Source of the DNA: Paraburkholderia humisilvae
GTDB taxonomy: Bacteria > Pseudomonadota > Gammaproteobacteria > Burkholderiales > Burkholderiaceae
Direction of reading: 5' to 3'
Length of the DNA stretch: 64,000 nt
Assembly (NCBI RefSeq): GCF_902859855.1
Contig: NZ_CADIKH010000041.1
Coordinates: 1 to 64,000, forward strand
The notes under the pieces were generated by a model. The model made no database searches. It saw nothing but the letters and a program-made list of their open reading frames with translations, and was not told where the DNA came from. This document shows positions 44,146 through 52,548 of this stretch, piece after piece. Numbering within the stretch: the first letter of the stretch is position 1; the number at the start of each line of letters is the position of its first letter. Made by a program: the position numbers and the translations under genes.

Positions 44146-44607
44146 ACGGATTTTTCTGGCCTGCGGGGAGGAGGGCGGCCGTCGCGCGTGGTATCGCGTC
44201 GCGCGGCAACTTGGCCCAGGAGCGCCGCGCGTGGGTGACCCGCGTGCGGCTCGCGTCTATGAACAAGGTTCTGTCGCGGACAGAACCGGCTTTGATTCAG
44301 TCGATTTTACCAGCGTGTCCCTCAACGCAGGACGGCTTGCCTGTCGCAATCGGACAAGCGCGGCGCGTAACGTGCGCAAGACCGCGTTATTCCATCCGCC
44401 GGATGGCTGTTCCGGCCAGTTCGTTAGCCAGCGCACAGAGCGGCGTGGACGCGCGACCTTACAGTCCTTACGCAATCAGCCGTAGTAGCCCCCCGCAGTC
44501 AATCGCAGCGCCTCGCTATCAGCCGCCGGAAGCCGCAGTCAGCCGGTCACCGCGCGTACCGCGTGCCGCGCGTGCGTGGCGTTGCTCCAATGAAGGAGTG
44601 AAGAATC
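44146..44607. other. Spacer upstream of metG holding a long palindrome
   Basis: No gene is seen in 460 bases. The single clear structure is a perfect inverted repeat at 44267-44287. The rest is GC-rich without recognisable promoter boxes, apart from an A+T-rich patch at about 44287-44315 on the minus-strand side of the palindrome that could hold the metG promoter. Confidence 0.6.
44267..44287. promoter_or_regulatory. Inverted repeat upstream of metG
   Basis: Perfect 9-bp arms GGTTCTGTC and GACAGAACC flank a 3-base centre (GCG). The centre lies about 130 bases upstream of the metG start. The spacing and arm length fit a dimeric-repressor operator, or a hairpin in the metG leader. No cognate regulator is nearby, so the role is open. 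Confidence 0.55.
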
Positions 44608-45381
44608 ATGGCCAACGAGGCGCTTGACCACGACATGCTGACGACCGTCGACATGACGGACGTGGACAACCTGTACGCGGCGATTAATCAGCAGGGCTTC
44701 GGTGTCCTGCACAATGTAGTGCCGGATGCGGTACTCACGCCGATGCGCGAATACATCACCGCCGAGCTCGACAAACGCGGCGGTCAGTATTTTGGCCTCG
44801 GCGGCCAGGACTGGATCGGACACAGCCCGCTCAATGCGATTTTCAGCGCGCACGGCTTCCGGATGGTGCTCGATGGCCTCTATCAGCGCGCGATGCGCGG
44901 CGAGCCGCCTAGCCCGCGGATCCTGCCGGTGCTGCGCGTGCTGGCCGGCACGCATGGCTTGCGCCACGCGAACCGCTTCCACTATGACTCGTACGTGGTC
45001 ACCGCGCTTGTGCCGATCCTGATTCCGAACCGGCCGAACGAACCGCGCGGGAATCTGGTGATGTACCCGAACATGCGCAACGTGCGCGGCCCGGCGCTGC
45101 TGAATATTCTCGAGAAGGCGGTGGTCGAGAGCGGCACCGCCTGCCGGCTATGGCGTTCACCGACCGTGCAGCGCTGGCTCGGCGCGAAGCCGGTTCCACT
45201 CGAACCAGGCAACATCTATTTCTTCTGGGGCATGCGCTCGCTGCACGCAAACGAGGCGTGTTTGCCGACCAGCATACGCAGCACGGCGCTCTTTCACTAC
45301 GGCGACCCGCACGAGAACAGCGTGCTCAAGCAGCTTAGCCAGGCGCGGGCGCGCGCAAGCCTCAGGCGGCTTGCGAAGTAA
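44608..45381 (+). CDS. Putative 2OG-Fe(II) oxygenase-like protein, function unknown
   Basis: The 257-residue protein has no clear name. A cupin-like pattern typical of phytanoyl-CoA dioxygenase relatives is visible: NRFHYDSYVVTALVPI contains an H-x-D iron-binding candidate, RGNLVMYPN follows, and SLHANEACLPTSIRSTALFHYGD holds a distal His with an Arg about nine residues later, as expected for 2-oxoglutarate binding. A GAAGGAG precedes ATG 44608. It is isolated by about 460 and 380 bases of spacer. The assignment is by motif only. Confidence 0.55.
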   Translation: MANEALDHDMLTTVDMTDVDNLYAAINQQGFGVLHNVVPDAVLTPMREYITAELDKRGGQYFGLGGQDWIGHSPLNAIFSAHGFRMVLDGLYQRAMRGEPPSPRILPVLRVLAGTHGLRHANRFHYDSYVVTALVPILIPNRPNEPRGNLVMYPNMRNVRGPALLNILEKAVVESGTACRLWRSPTVQRWLGAKPVPLEPGNIYFFWGMRSLHANEACLPTSIRSTALFHYGDPHENSVLKQLSQARARASLRRLAK

Positions 45382-45762
45382 TCGCGCAACGGGCTGTTGC
45401 CGTTCCATTGCTCACGCGCAACGTGCCAGAGCCGCTTTCATTCAGATTTCGTTTGCGTGGGGATTGTTGTCCCGATAATTGGACAAGCTCGCGTGGCGAT
45501 GTGCCGCTGGTCCCGTGCCGCAGGGGGAATGCACCCAAAAACCGGGGCAAAAAAAACCGGGGCTATAGGCCCCGGAGCAACAACGACAAGAGGAGAATGG
45601 TGACGCGGCGGACGAACCGCACACGTACCGTAAATAAAGACAACGTACCCGCCAAAGAGTTCGAAATTTTTTTCGTTCGCCTTGGACGCAGCCTTCAGTC
45701 CCCATAGCGGGACACGCGCAAGGCCGGCGCGCGGCGCTTGCGTGGGTATCCCACGGCGCCGC
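45382..45762. other. Spacer between the 44608 gene and the OmpA-type lipoprotein
   Basis: No gene is convincing in these 380 bases. It holds the minus-strand terminator at 45549-45575 and a weak inverted repeat TTGTCC / GGACAA (45467-45486, 8-base spacer). The unit ACCGGGGC is directly repeated on either side of an A8 run. Confidence 0.6.
45549..45575 (-). terminator. Rho-independent terminator, minus strand, after the OmpA-type gene
   Basis: On the minus strand CCGGGGC and GCCCCGG form a 7-bp stem with a CTATA loop, followed by eight T. It is about 190 bases beyond the OmpA-type stop, giving a long 3' untranslated region. Confidence 0.8.
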
Positions 45763-46419
45763 TCAGTGCACCTGGCCAGGCTGCGCGGTCGCGCGCAGAT
45801 AGATCTCGACCCTTCGATTTGCCGCGCGGCCCGCTTCCGTGTTGTTGTCGGCGACCGGCTGGCTCGCGCCCACGCCCGTTGCCGCGAGGCGCTGCGGTGC
45901 GACGCCTTGCGACGCGAGGTAGTTGGTGACGCTTTCTGCGCGGTTGACCGACAGCGTTTGATTAAACGCCGGCTGGCCGGTGCTATCGGTATGGCCGACC
46001 ACCTGCGCGATCACTTCCGGGCTCTCGTTCAGCGTTTGCGCAACTTGTGCCAGCACAGGCTGGAACGACGGCTTGATCGCGTAGCTGTTCGTGTCGAACG
46101 TGACCGAACTCGGAATGTTCAGCTTGAGCGAGCCATCCGGTTGTTCGGTGATCTGCGTGCCGGTGCCTTTCGTCGCGCCGGACAGTTTGTTGTGGATCTT
46201 TTGCCAGTTGTAGCCGGTGATACCACCGACCGCTGCGCCGACGCCTGCGCCGATCGCCGCGCCCTTGCCGCCGCCGAAGATCGCGCCGAGCGCGGCGCCG
46301 GTGCCCGCGCCGACGCCGGTGCCGACCGCGGTGTTGGTGCCTTGCTGCGTCGCGCAGCCGGCGACGAGTGTGCCCGCGAGGGCGATTACCGAGAGGCGAG
46401 TCATGATTTTCGCGTTCAT
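45763..46419 (-). CDS. OmpA-family outer-membrane lipoprotein
   Basis: The 218-residue protein begins with a lipoprotein signal (LSVIALAGTLVAGC, lipobox Cys22), then a glycine-zipper segment (about residues 32-78, GTGVGAGTGAALGAIFGGGKGAAIGAGVGAAVGGITGY), and a C-terminal OmpA-type peptidoglycan-binding domain with VVGHTDSTG and the NRAESVTNYLASQGV and GRAANRRVEIYL motifs. This is a Pal/YiaD-like layout that anchors the outer membrane to the cell wall. It is divergent from mrp. Confidence 0.9.
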   Translation of the reverse strand: MNAKIMTRLSVIALAGTLVAGCATQQGTNTAVGTGVGAGTGAALGAIFGGGKGAAIGAGVGAAVGGITGYNWQKIHNKLSGATKGTGTQITEQPDGSLKLNIPSSVTFDTNSYAIKPSFQPVLAQVAQTLNESPEVIAQVVGHTDSTGQPAFNQTLSVNRAESVTNYLASQGVAPQRLAATGVGASQPVADNNTEAGRAANRRVEIYLRATAQPGQVH

Positions 46420-46723
46420 TTTCAGGTCCTATGTTTAAGTCAAACAAGCCGGCAACGAGAGACAGCTGGCAGGCGGCCGCGGTGGCGTGCTGAGCGCGCC
46501 GCCCGCAGCCGGAGCGACACTCAAAGAGGGTCTTCCGGCGTGGGCCGACACCAGCCACTACAATGACGATTGAAGCACCAGCGATTCGGCCCTATTGCTG
46601 GTCGCGCGGCAAGCGTGCCTGCGCGACCGGTTTTATGCAATCCTGGATAACAATTTCTTTCAAATTCCGGCCACTGGCGAAATTTCGATTCCGCCGCGCG
46701 CCATGTGTTCCCACGGAGTCTCA
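46420..46723. other. Divergent spacer between the OmpA-type gene and mrp
   Basis: No gene is seen in 304 bases. A TACAAT at 46558-46563 on the plus strand could be an mrp -10 element, without a matching -35 at 17 bases. A loose inverted repeat ACCAGC / GCTGGT spans about 46578-46606. Confidence 0.45.
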
Positions 46724-47812
46724 ATGAGTATCGATCGGGCCCAGGTGGATGCCGCCCTCGCGGCCATTACCGATCCCAACACCGGCCGGCCGTTCGCCGC
46801 CGCGAAGAACCTCAGGAATGTCAACGTCGATGGTGCCACGATCAGCGTCGACGTGGTACTCGGCTATCCGGCCAAACGCCAGTTCGACGCGATCCGCGCG
46901 CTGGTCGCGGGCGCGCTTGCCGCGGTGCCGGGTGTCGCCGACGTGAAGGTGCAGGTGTCGCAGGACATCGCCGTGCACACGGTGCAGCGCGGTGTGAAGC
47001 TGCTGCCGAACGTGAAGAATATCGTCGCCGTTGCGTCGGGCAAAGGCGGGGTCGGCAAGAGCACGACCGCGGTGAATCTCGCGCTTGCGCTGGCAAGCGA
47101 AGGCGCTTCGGTCGGCATTCTCGATGCGGATATTTACGGGCCGTCGCTGCCGATGATGCTCGGCATCACCGGTCGCCCGGAGTCGCCCGACGGCCAGTCG
47201 ATGCACCCGATGACCGGCTACGGGATGCAGGCGAATTCGATCGGTTTTCTGATCGAGCAGGATAACCCGATGGTGTGGCGCGGCCCGATGGCCACGTCGG
47301 CGCTCGAGCAACTGCTGCGGCAGACCAACTGGCGCGAGCTCGATTACCTGATCGTCGATATGCCGCCGGGCACCGGCGACATCCAGCTGACGCTATCGCA
47401 ACGCGTGCCGGTGACGGGCGCGGTGATCGTGACGACGCCGCAGGACATCGCGCTGCTTGACGCGAAGAAGGGCCTCAAGATGTTCGAGAAAGTGGGCATT
47501 CCGATTCTCGGCATCGTGGAGAACATGGCGACACATATCTGCTCGAACTGCGGCCACGAAGAGCACATCTTCGGCTCCGGCGGCGGCGAGCGGATGGCGA
47601 AGGAGTACGGTGTCGACGTGCTGGGCAGCTTACCCCTCGATATCGCGATCCGCGAGCAGACCGACTCCGGCAAGCCGACCGTGGTTGCCGAACCGGACGG
47701 CCGCATCGCGGAGATTTATCGGACCATCGCGCGCAAGATGGCGGTTCATATCGCCGAGCGCGCGCGCGATATGTCGTCGAAGTTTCCGACGATCGTCGTG
47801 CAAAACACCTGA
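46724..47812 (+). CDS. apbC: Iron-sulfur cluster carrier protein (Mrp/ApbC family)
   Basis: The 362-residue protein is a Mrp/NBP35-family P-loop ATPase that carries Fe-S clusters to target proteins. A MIP18-like N-terminal domain (about residues 1-90) is followed by GKGGVGKSTTAVN, IPILGIVENMATHICSNCG with the CxxC cluster motif, and LPLDIAIREQTDSGKP. ATG 46724 follows an ACGGAG and gives the family N-terminus MSIDRAQVDAALAAI. An upstream frame to 46595 is not supported. Confidence 0.94.
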   Translation: MSIDRAQVDAALAAITDPNTGRPFAAAKNLRNVNVDGATISVDVVLGYPAKRQFDAIRALVAGALAAVPGVADVKVQVSQDIAVHTVQRGVKLLPNVKNIVAVASGKGGVGKSTTAVNLALALASEGASVGILDADIYGPSLPMMLGITGRPESPDGQSMHPMTGYGMQANSIGFLIEQDNPMVWRGPMATSALEQLLRQTNWRELDYLIVDMPPGTGDIQLTLSQRVPVTGAVIVTTPQDIALLDAKKGLKMFEKVGIPILGIVENMATHICSNCGHEEHIFGSGGGERMAKEYGVDVLGSLPLDIAIREQTDSGKPTVVAEPDGRIAEIYRTIARKMAVHIAERARDMSSKFPTIVVQNT

Positions 47813-47990
47813 GCGGCCGGCGGTGCGCCGCGCGTGCGCCACTTCGGCGAGGGCTCGTGCAGTGCATGCCGGGCTCGCCGTGGTGGAGGCGTAGCACGGC
47901 ATTGTGGCGGGCCGCTCGCGGTATCATGTCGACTTCATCAGGTCCGGCAAGGCGGCCGCAGGGGCGGCCGGCGCTCGACAAGAGGATCGC

Positions 47991-48536
47991 ATGAGAAAAC
48001 GAAACGACGGCCGTGCGATGCAAGCCTTCACAGCGCTTATCGTCACGGCTGCCCTTGGTGTGCCCGTCGCCGGCTGCACCTCCTTCCTGAGACCGCAGGA
48101 GAAGCGCGCGGTCGCGCAGATGGTGCCTTCGCTCGGTCATCAGGCACGCGGCACCGTCACATTCATCGAGCGCTCGGACGGGGTTCAGGTCACGTACAAC
48201 CTCACCGGGCTGCCGCCGAGCAGCGACCACGCATTGCAGGTGCACGAGCGGGGCGACTGCAACGCGGCGGACGGCTCGAGCGCCGGCGCGGTATTCGCAC
48301 CGGCCGCCGACCGTCTGAAGAACGGCGCGCGTGTCGAGGGCGATCTTGGCAATATCCACGCGGATAGCACCGGCGTCGCGGCGGGCTTTATCGTTGCGCC
48401 TGACGTGTCGCTCGACGGTGTGCGCTCGGTGCTGCAGCGCTCGGTATTGCTGCATCGCGATGCAACCGATCCTTACGCGTATCCGCAGCATGGTCCCGGT
48501 CCGGCGATCGCATGCGGGCTGATCCGCGCGCAGTGA
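47991..48536 (+). CDS. Degenerate Cu/Zn superoxide dismutase-like lipoprotein
   Basis: The 181-residue protein has a lipobox (GVPVAGC, Cys29) and a SodC-fold domain. Fold features are kept: VHERGDC, AGAVFAP, EGDLGNIHADSTG, SVLLHRDATD and GPGPAIACGLI with the disulfide pair C90/C175. By hand alignment the ligand set is broken: the first copper His is Q83 (LQVH for FHVH), the bridging/zinc His of AGGHFNP is V101, and the other zinc His positions are also lost, leaving H85, H155 and D118. Enzyme activity is therefore doubtful. ATG 47991 has an AGAGGA upstream. Confidence 0.82.
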   Translation: MRKRNDGRAMQAFTALIVTAALGVPVAGCTSFLRPQEKRAVAQMVPSLGHQARGTVTFIERSDGVQVTYNLTGLPPSSDHALQVHERGDCNAADGSSAGAVFAPAADRLKNGARVEGDLGNIHADSTGVAAGFIVAPDVSLDGVRSVLQRSVLLHRDATDPYAYPQHGPGPAIACGLIRAQ

Positions 48537-48794
48537 CGCTGCAAGCGGGCCGCACTGCGAAGTTGCCCGAAGTGCGCAACCTTAGTTCGCACCGAAGTGC
48601 GCGGGCAATCCATCGAAAGCCGGCTTGCCAAACCTGAGCGCCGTCACGCATGCTTTCCACGCTGTTGGAGCACCCCTGCGTCCTTCGCGTAAAATAAGCG
48701 CCTTTCGCCCGCCTACGACCGCCCGCAAGGGCGCCGGCGCAGCGTTCATTCCGAGTTTTCCCCGATTACACCGTCACGTCAGCAGCGTTCACCT

Positions 48795-49364
48795 ATGAGC
48801 ATCAAGTCCGACAAGTGGATCCGGCGCATGGCCGCCGAGACCAGGATGATCGAGCCGTTCGAGCCGGCGCAAGTCCGTGCGACCGAGGACGGCCGCAAGA
48901 TCGTCAGTTACGGGACATCGAGCTACGGCTACGATATTCGCTGCGCAGACGAATTCAAGATTTTCACGAACATCAACTCGACGATCGTCGATCCGAAGAA
49001 CTTCGACGAGAAGTCGTTTGTCGATTTCAAGGGTGACGTTTGCATCATCCCGCCGAATTCGTTCGCACTGGCGCGCACCGTCGAGTACTTCCGCATTCCG
49101 CGCAGCGTGCTGACCGTGTGCCTGGGCAAGTCCACTTATGCGCGCTGCGGGATCATCGTCAATGTGACGCCGTTCGAGCCGGAGTGGGAAGGGCATGTGA
49201 CGCTCGAGTTCTCAAATACGACACCTTTGCCTGCCAAAATTTACGCGAACGAAGGCGTCGCGCAGGTGCTGTTCTTCGAAAGCGACGAAATTTGTGACGT
49301 GTCGTACGCGGATCGCGGCGGCAAATACCAGGGTCAGCATGGCGTGACGTTGCCGAAAACGTAA
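48795..49364 (+). CDS. dcd: dCTP deaminase
   Basis: Dcd deaminates dCTP to dUTP for dTTP synthesis. The 189-residue length equals the family. The conserved SYGTSSYGYDIRCADEF, SFVDFKGDVCIIPPNSFALARTVEYFRIPR, LGKSTYARCGIIVNVTPFEPEWEGHVTLEFSNTTPLPAKIYANEGVAQVLF blocks are all present, including the catalytic Glu region in GVAQVLFFES. The spacer upstream (48537-48794) has a TTGGAG/TAAAAT pair at 19-base spacing (48665-48695), a weak promoter candidate. Confidence 0.97.
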   Translation: MSIKSDKWIRRMAAETRMIEPFEPAQVRATEDGRKIVSYGTSSYGYDIRCADEFKIFTNINSTIVDPKNFDEKSFVDFKGDVCIIPPNSFALARTVEYFRIPRSVLTVCLGKSTYARCGIIVNVTPFEPEWEGHVTLEFSNTTPLPAKIYANEGVAQVLFFESDEICDVSYADRGGKYQGQHGVTLPKT

Positions 49365-49397
49365 CGCGCGTCGGACCTTGACTCACCGCAATACGGG

Positions 49398-49429
49398 GAC
49401 CGCTACCGAGAGTAGCGGTCGTTCTTTTT
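49398..49429 (+). terminator. Terminator-like hairpin abutting the decarboxylase ribosome-binding site
   Basis: A perfect 9-bp stem GACCGCTAC / GTAGCGGTC with a CGAGA loop is followed by GTTCTTTTT. The T tract runs straight into GGAG (49430-49433), the Shine-Dalgarno site of the decarboxylase whose ATG is at 49443. It can end dcd transcription or act as a leader attenuator. Confidence 0.8.
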
Positions 49430-49442
49430 GGAGAAGCGCCCC

Positions 49443-51725
49443 ATGAAGTTTCGTTTTCCCGTCGTCATCATTGACGAAGATTTCCGCTCCGAGAACATTT
49501 CGGGTTCCGGCATCCGGGCGCTCGCTGAGGCGATCGAGAAAGAAGGCGCGGAAGTGCTCGGGCTGACGAGCTATGGCGATCTGACGTCGTTCGCGCAACA
49601 GTCGAGCCGTGCGTCGTGTTTCATCCTGTCGATCGACGACGACGAACTGCTGCCGTACGTCGAAAACACGACCGACAGCGGCGCGCCGGAGCTCGCGCGC
49701 GCGATTATCGACCTGCGCGCGTTCGTCGTCGCGGTGCGCAAGCGCAATGCGGATATCCCGATCTTCCTGTACGGCGAGACGCGCACGTCGCGCCACTTGC
49801 CGAACGATATCCTGCGCGAGCTGCATGGCTTTATCCACATGTTCGAGGACACGCCGGAATTCGTCGCGCGGCACATCATCCGCGAGGCGAAGGTGTATCT
49901 CGATTCGCTCGCGCCGCCGTTCTTCAAGGAACTCGTGCAGTATGCGGAAGAGGGGTCGTACTCGTGGCATTGCCCGGGGCATTCGGGCGGCGTCGCGTTC
50001 CTGAAGAACCCGCTTGGCCAGATGTTCCACCAGTTCTTCGGCGAGAACATGCTGCGTGCGGACGTCTGCAACGCGGTCGACGAGCTTGGCCAATTGCTCG
50101 ATCACACCGGCCCGGTCGCTGCATCAGAGCGAAACGCGGCGCGCATCTTCAGCGCCGATCATCTGTTCTTCGTGACGAACGGCACGTCGACCTCGAACAA
50201 GATCGTCTGGCACGCGACGGTCGCGCCGGGCGACATCGTGCTGGTCGATCGCAACTGCCACAAGTCGATCCTGCACGCGATCACGATGACCGGTGCGATT
50301 CCGGTGTTTCTGACGCCGACGCGCAATCACTTCGGCATCATCGGCCCGATTCCACGCGACGAGTTCAAGCCGGAGAATATCCGCAAGAAGATCGAAGCGA
50401 ACCCGTTCGCACGCGAGGCGCTCGCGAAGAACCCGAAGCTGAAGCCGCGCATTCTGACGATCACCCAAAGCACGTACGACGGCGTGATCTACAACGTCGA
50501 GATGATCAAGGACCTGCTTGGCGATCTGCTCGACACGCTGCATTTCGACGAAGCATGGCTGCCGCACGCGGAGTTCCACGAGTTCTACCAGGACATGCAT
50601 GCGATTGGCGCGGGCCGGCCGCGCACCGGCGCGCTGGTGTTCGCGACACACTCGACGCACAAGCTGCTCGCCGGCATCTCGCAAGCGTCGCAAATTCTCG
50701 TGCAGGACTCGGAGAACAGCACGTTCGATCGTCATCGCTTCAACGAGGCGTATCTGATGCACACCTCGACGAGCCCGCAGTACGCGATCATCGCGTCGTG
50801 CGACGTCGCCGCCGCGATGATGGAACCGCCGGGCGGCACGGCGCTCGTCGAGGAGTCGATCGCGGAGGCGCTCGATTTCCGCCGCGCGATGCGCAAGGTC
50901 GATGACGAATTCGGCATCGACTGGTTCTTCAAGGTGTGGGGGCCCGTCGAACTGGCGGAAGAGGGTATCGGTTCGCGCGACGACTGGATGCTGCGTCCGA
51001 ACGACCATTGGCATGGCTTCGGCGCGCTGGCCGAAGGCTTCAACATGCTCGATCCGATCAAGGCGACGATCATCACACCGGGGCTCGACGTCGACGGCGA
51101 GTTCGGCGAAACCGGCATTCCGGCCGCGATCGTCACGAAGTATCTGGCCGAGCACGGAATTATCGTCGAGAAGACCGGGCTGTACTCGTTCTTCATCATG
51201 TTCACGATCGGCATCACGAAGGGCCGCTGGAACTCGATGGTCACCGAGCTGCAGCAGTTCAAGGACGACTACGACAATAACCAGCCGCTGTGGCGCGTGC
51301 TGCCGGAATTCGTCGCACAGCATCCGGCGTATGAGCGGATCGGCTTGCGCGACTTGTGCGAGCAGATTCATAGCGTGTATCGCGCCAACGACATCGCACG
51401 GCTCACCACCGAGATGTACCTGTCGAACATGGAGCCCGCGATGAAGCCGTCCGACGCGTTCGCGCGGCTCGCCCACCGCGAGGTCGACCGTGTGCCGATC
51501 GACGAACTCGAAGGCCGCGTCACCTCGATCCTGCTGACGCCGTATCCGCCGGGTATTCCGTTGCTGATCCCGGGCGAGCGTTTCAACCGGACGATCGTTC
51601 GCTATCTGCAATTCGCGCGTGAGTTCAACGAGCGCTTCCCGGGCTTCCATACGGATATCCACGGGCTCGTGGGCGAAGTGATCAACGGCCGGATCGAGTA
51701 CTTCGTCGATTGCGTGCGCGACTGA
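49443..51725 (+). CDS. Orn/Lys/Arg decarboxylase, class-I, PLP-dependent
   Basis: A large (760-residue) inducible-type basic amino acid decarboxylase. The N-terminal wing domain (FPVVIIDEDFRSENISGSGIRALAEAIEKEG), the PLP domain with catalytic Lys407 (ATHSTHKLLAGISQASQI) and SWHCPGHSGGVAFLKNPLGQMFHQFFGENMLRADV are clear. Substrate choice between lysine, arginine and ornithine cannot be settled; Burkholderia pipelines usually say arginine/lysine/ornithine decarboxylase. Products are cadaverine, agmatine or putrescine. No antiporter gene is adjacent. ATG 49443 has GGAG at proper distance. Confidence 0.92.
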   Translation: MKFRFPVVIIDEDFRSENISGSGIRALAEAIEKEGAEVLGLTSYGDLTSFAQQSSRASCFILSIDDDELLPYVENTTDSGAPELARAIIDLRAFVVAVRKRNADIPIFLYGETRTSRHLPNDILRELHGFIHMFEDTPEFVARHIIREAKVYLDSLAPPFFKELVQYAEEGSYSWHCPGHSGGVAFLKNPLGQMFHQFFGENMLRADVCNAVDELGQLLDHTGPVAASERNAARIFSADHLFFVTNGTSTSNKIVWHATVAPGDIVLVDRNCHKSILHAITMTGAIPVFLTPTRNHFGIIGPIPRDEFKPENIRKKIEANPFAREALAKNPKLKPRILTITQSTYDGVIYNVEMIKDLLGDLLDTLHFDEAWLPHAEFHEFYQDMHAIGAGRPRTGALVFATHSTHKLLAGISQASQILVQDSENSTFDRHRFNEAYLMHTSTSPQYAIIASCDVAAAMMEPPGGTALVEESIAEALDFRRAMRKVDDEFGIDWFFKVWGPVELAEEGIGSRDDWMLRPNDHWHGFGALAEGFNMLDPIKATIITPGLDVDGEFGETGIPAAIVTKYLAEHGIIVEKTGLYSFFIMFTIGITKGRWNSMVTELQQFKDDYDNNQPLWRVLPEFVAQHPAYERIGLRDLCEQIHSVYRANDIARLTTEMYLSNMEPAMKPSDAFARLAHREVDRVPIDELEGRVTSILLTPYPPGIPLLIPGERFNRTIVRYLQFAREFNERFPGFHTDIHGLVGEVINGRIEYFVDCVRD

Positions 51726-51749
51726 CGATCGTAAGTGGATGGTGACGGG

Positions 51750-52460
51750 ATGGTGAAGGTGTTGAAAGCAGCTGTGATTCGCCTGCTGGCGGGGGCATCG
51801 GTGGCGGCGGTATTGGCAGGCGCGTCGGCGGCGGTGCGCGCGGAAGTGGCCGCCGCGGATCCGATCGATACGGCGATGCGCACGTGTCTGGCGCGCGCCG
51901 ATATGTCGTCGACGGCCGGGCAACTGCAATGCATGGACACCGCGCGGCTTGCGTGGGAAGCATCGAGCGACCAGTCATTTCAGCGGTTGCTTGCGAAAGT
52001 GCCGCCCGGCCGGCGCAGACGCTGGGAATTGAGCGAAACCCGCTGGAAGGCGTGGCGCGCGGTGGAGATGCAGATGCTGGCCGCGGTGACCGCAACCACG
52101 CATGGCACGCGCTACCAGCTGTCGGAAGGCGATTTGCGTCTGCAGCCGGTACGCGCTCGTGCACTCGCGCTGCGCAATGTCATCGCGACGCCGGACGGGA
52201 TCGATACGCCACCACGGCTTCGCGCATGTTCCGCTGATCCGCAATGCGTGCACGCGACGGCGGATGTGAACCACTACTACCGGCAGCTCGTGAACAAGAT
52301 GCCGCGGCATGCGCGGCCCGTGCTGTGGCGTGCGCAGCAAGCGTGGCGCGCGTATCTCGACGCGACCGTGCTGCTGGGCGATGAAGAGGCGCGCATCGAT
52401 CTGATCGGCGCGCGCGTGGCGACGCTGAAGAAACTGTCGGAGATGGCGGGGAACAATTAG
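51750..52460 (+). CDS. LprI-like (DUF1311) exported protein with two repeats
   Basis: The 236-residue protein has a signal peptide (VKVLKAAVIRLLAGASVAAVLAGASAAVRA) and two copies of the LprI-type helical pattern. The first (residues 42-110) has TCLARADMSSTAGQLQCMDTARLAWEASSDQSFQRLL, the second (about 160-228) has CSADPQCVHATADVNHYYRQLVNK...RAQQAWRAYLDATVLL, each with two Cys and a W-R motif. LprI relatives include lysozyme inhibitors; this is not shown here. ATG 51750 or GTG 51735 could start it. It is convergent with argH. Confidence 0.75.
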   Translation: MVKVLKAAVIRLLAGASVAAVLAGASAAVRAEVAAADPIDTAMRTCLARADMSSTAGQLQCMDTARLAWEASSDQSFQRLLAKVPPGRRRRWELSETRWKAWRAVEMQMLAAVTATTHGTRYQLSEGDLRLQPVRARALALRNVIATPDGIDTPPRLRACSADPQCVHATADVNHYYRQLVNKMPRHARPVLWRAQQAWRAYLDATVLLGDEEARIDLIGARVATLKKLSEMAGNN

Positions 52461-52478
52461 CGACGCGCGGGTGAGGGT

Positions 52479-52513
52479 GCCGCAAGCGCGGCGGTGAATC
52501 ACCGGCTTGCGGC
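52479..52513 (+). terminator. Hairpin between the LprI-like gene and argH
   Basis: Perfect 9-bp arms GCCGCAAGC and GCTTGCGGC enclose a 17-base loop. The T tract is short (CTTTG), so termination is only likely, not certain. The hairpin is in the 88-base convergent gap. Confidence 0.4.
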
Positions 52514-52548
52514 CTTTGCGCGATAGGCGTGCGTGGTTGCGTACGGTA

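Noticed and set aside
50124..51929. A 601-residue minus-strand frame opposite the decarboxylase gene
   Set aside because: It is antisense to a gene with clear decarboxylase motifs and is Arg/Val-rich without any recognisable family.
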